64,000 nucleotides of DNA from Flavobacteriaceae bacterium. GTDB lineage: Bacteria > Bacteroidota > Bacteroidia > Flavobacteriales > Flavobacteriaceae. Below the pieces are notes generated by a model. That model worked only from the letters and a program-made list of their open reading frames with translations. It searched no databases and was not told where the DNA came from. Position 1 is the first letter of the stretch. Each line of letters begins with the position of its first letter. The stretch spans positions 1 through 64,000 of the forward strand of contig JABDIV010000047.1 in assembly GCA_013003555.1 (NCBI GenBank). The letters run 5' to 3'. Made by a program: the position numbers and the translations under genes. Shown here piece by piece: positions 63,009 to 64,000 of the stretch.

Positions 63009-64000
63009 TAGAGGGTAGGCACTTTTACAGTACGGGATATCCAACAACCAACGTTAATGCTCTCTCCTGCACGTCCGGCAGAGAAAATTTCAGATTTCTG
63101 CGGTGCTTTAGAGTTATAATTGGCTGCGGTTTGAGAGGCCGATTTTCTTAAGTTCGGATCAACACGTCCAGCTTTGGATGCCTCTTGCGCTGCTAACCAA
63201 AATACAGCACGTTTTGAGAAGTTATCGGTTCCGCAGCTATTTGCACTCTTGGCATACATCTGCGCGATCTTCAAATGGGGTCTACCATTGGAAGAATTCA
63301 ACTGAAGGGCCTGGCTATAGTAACTTCTGGCTTTACCATAGCTTCCTTTATTTTTTAATTTATCGGCTATACGCTCATAAAGCCTTGACTTTTTAAACGA
63401 GTCGGTCTCAAGACCTAAAGCCTGCTCGTAGAAGGCCAGCGCTTCATTAGACCGCCCTTCTTTATCCTTTAAAATACCGAGGTAATAAGCCGAATTTGCA
63501 GACGGACTTAAGTTATGGTATGCATTTACCAATTTAAAGAATAACGGGTCATCGGTGCAATCTTTGGCCGACATACGACCGGCTGCACGTTGCAGCCAAA
63601 CTGCATTTGACTTGTTAGAATCGAAGTCTTTTGTATATAACGGGATCAAGGTCGCACAATTGGCGCGATCACCTAATTTAGTATCGATACTTCCTGAAAT
63701 CTTATCATAGGCTCCAAGGTAGCTTTCATAAAACTTTTTATAGCTATTTTCTCTTTTTGTCAATGCTGTACCGGCATCTTCTTTCGCTACCAGTTTGTTC
63801 AGGCTCTCTGAATAATTTTTAACTTCATCTTCAACTTTTTCGATAACGTCGTCGTATTTATCGAATAAGGCCTGAGCTGGTTTTTGACCGGCGTCAAACA
63901 AGTCAACCATCAGGGAGAAGTATGTATACAAACTTTTCGGATTTGTAAAGGTGCTTTTATCGGTTCTGTAGGCATTGTCGAAGCAATCGTATAATTGGGC
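63008..64000 (-). CDS. TPR-repeat protein, 5' end cut by the window
   Basis: The last 330 residues of a protein whose reading frame stays open to the window's right edge. TPR-like repeats lie around residues 180-260 of the visible part (AYYLGILKDKEGRSNEALAF, RLYERIADKLKNKGSYGKAR, GRPHLKIAQMYAKSAN). A Lys/Glu-rich coiled stretch precedes them and a cysteine pair is near the end. It is probably exported and involved in envelope assembly, judging only by coupling to lptC (its TAA overlaps the lptC ATG). Confidence 0.8.
   Translation of the reverse strand, partial: AQLYDCFDNAYRTDKSTFTNPKSLYTYFSLMVDLFDAGQKPAQALFDKYDDVIEKVEDEVKNYSESLNKLVAKEDAGTALTKRENSYKKFYESYLGAYDKISGSIDTKLGDRANCATLIPLYTKDFDSNKSNAVWLQRAAGRMSAKDCTDDPLFFKLVNAYHNLSPSANSAYYLGILKDKEGRSNEALAFYEQALGLETDSFKKSRLYERIADKLKNKGSYGKARSYYSQALQLNSSNGRPHLKIAQMYAKSANSCGTDNFSKRAVFWLAAQEASKAGRVDPNLRKSASQTAANYNSKAPQKSEIFSAGRAGESINVGCWISRTVKVPTL

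Noticed and set aside
1-64000. Search for tRNAs, CRISPR arrays, insertion sequences, phage or defence islands
   Set aside because: No cloverleaf with a GTTCRA arm, no repeated spacer structure, no transposase, integrase or restriction genes were seen; gene content and composition look like ordinary core chromosome.

Overview
The window looks like a chromosomal segment of a marine-type Flavobacteriaceae (Bacteroidota). The evidence is the 5' end of a Bacteroidota-like 16S rRNA gene at the left edge, repeated TAnnTTTG (-7) promoter elements with TTG (-33) partners, little Shine-Dalgarno signal, a type IX secretion sorting domain, many Bacteroidota-only families (Porin_10, DUF5916, DUF4136, POT transporters beside DPP-IV) and a mevalonate-pathway pair. 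Base composition is even, and I see no prophage, insertion sequence, integron, CRISPR array or tRNA. Genus cannot be fixed from the sequence alone.

Left part (1-23 kb): truncated 16S rRNA (minus) with its leader and a near-perfect promoter; divergent outer-membrane porin and rnhB; a lipoprotein with a propeller-like C-terminus; an OmpA-family protein; a lipB operon flanked by very small genes; a Pmp3/YqaE stress membrane peptide; lysS; a DUF5916 outer-membrane protein; a CPBP protease; a serine hydrolase; DUF418; a cysE-cysM cysteine operon; NTF2-like exported proteins; and two paralogous exported proteins of unknown function (21645-22007 and 22404-22820).

Middle (23-45 kb): SLC13 transporter, tandem alpha/beta hydrolases, a probably surface-exposed diheme lipoprotein, a metzincin protease, two Spy-like proteins, an ACC-deaminase-like enzyme with a LysM glucosaminidase, a 1438-aa T9SS-secreted multidomain protein, a mini HExxH membrane protein, DUF5522 coupled to urocanase, DUF4136, and a prc-oppC-endonuclease operon.

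Right part (45-64 kb) is envelope and core metabolism: surE-small membrane protein-lpxB-NlpC/P60-comEC; a DPP-IV and two POT transporters forming a dipeptide release and uptake operon; HMG-CoA reductase with a GYDIA-type GHMP kinase; PpiD, a CorC/CNNM protein, LptC and a TPR protein cut by the window end.

The most interesting signal is a shared promoter architecture, TGTAAC-N17-GTC(T/C), with exactly 17 bases between the two elements, upstream of four genes: the two paralogous exported proteins, the serine hydrolase and the Pmp3-like peptide. It looks like an ECF sigma factor regulon, possibly envelope stress. No sigma factor gene is in the window, so the regulator must lie elsewhere. Several genes of 32-55 codons are also recovered, three of them supported by family resemblance or stop/start overlap with a neighbour.
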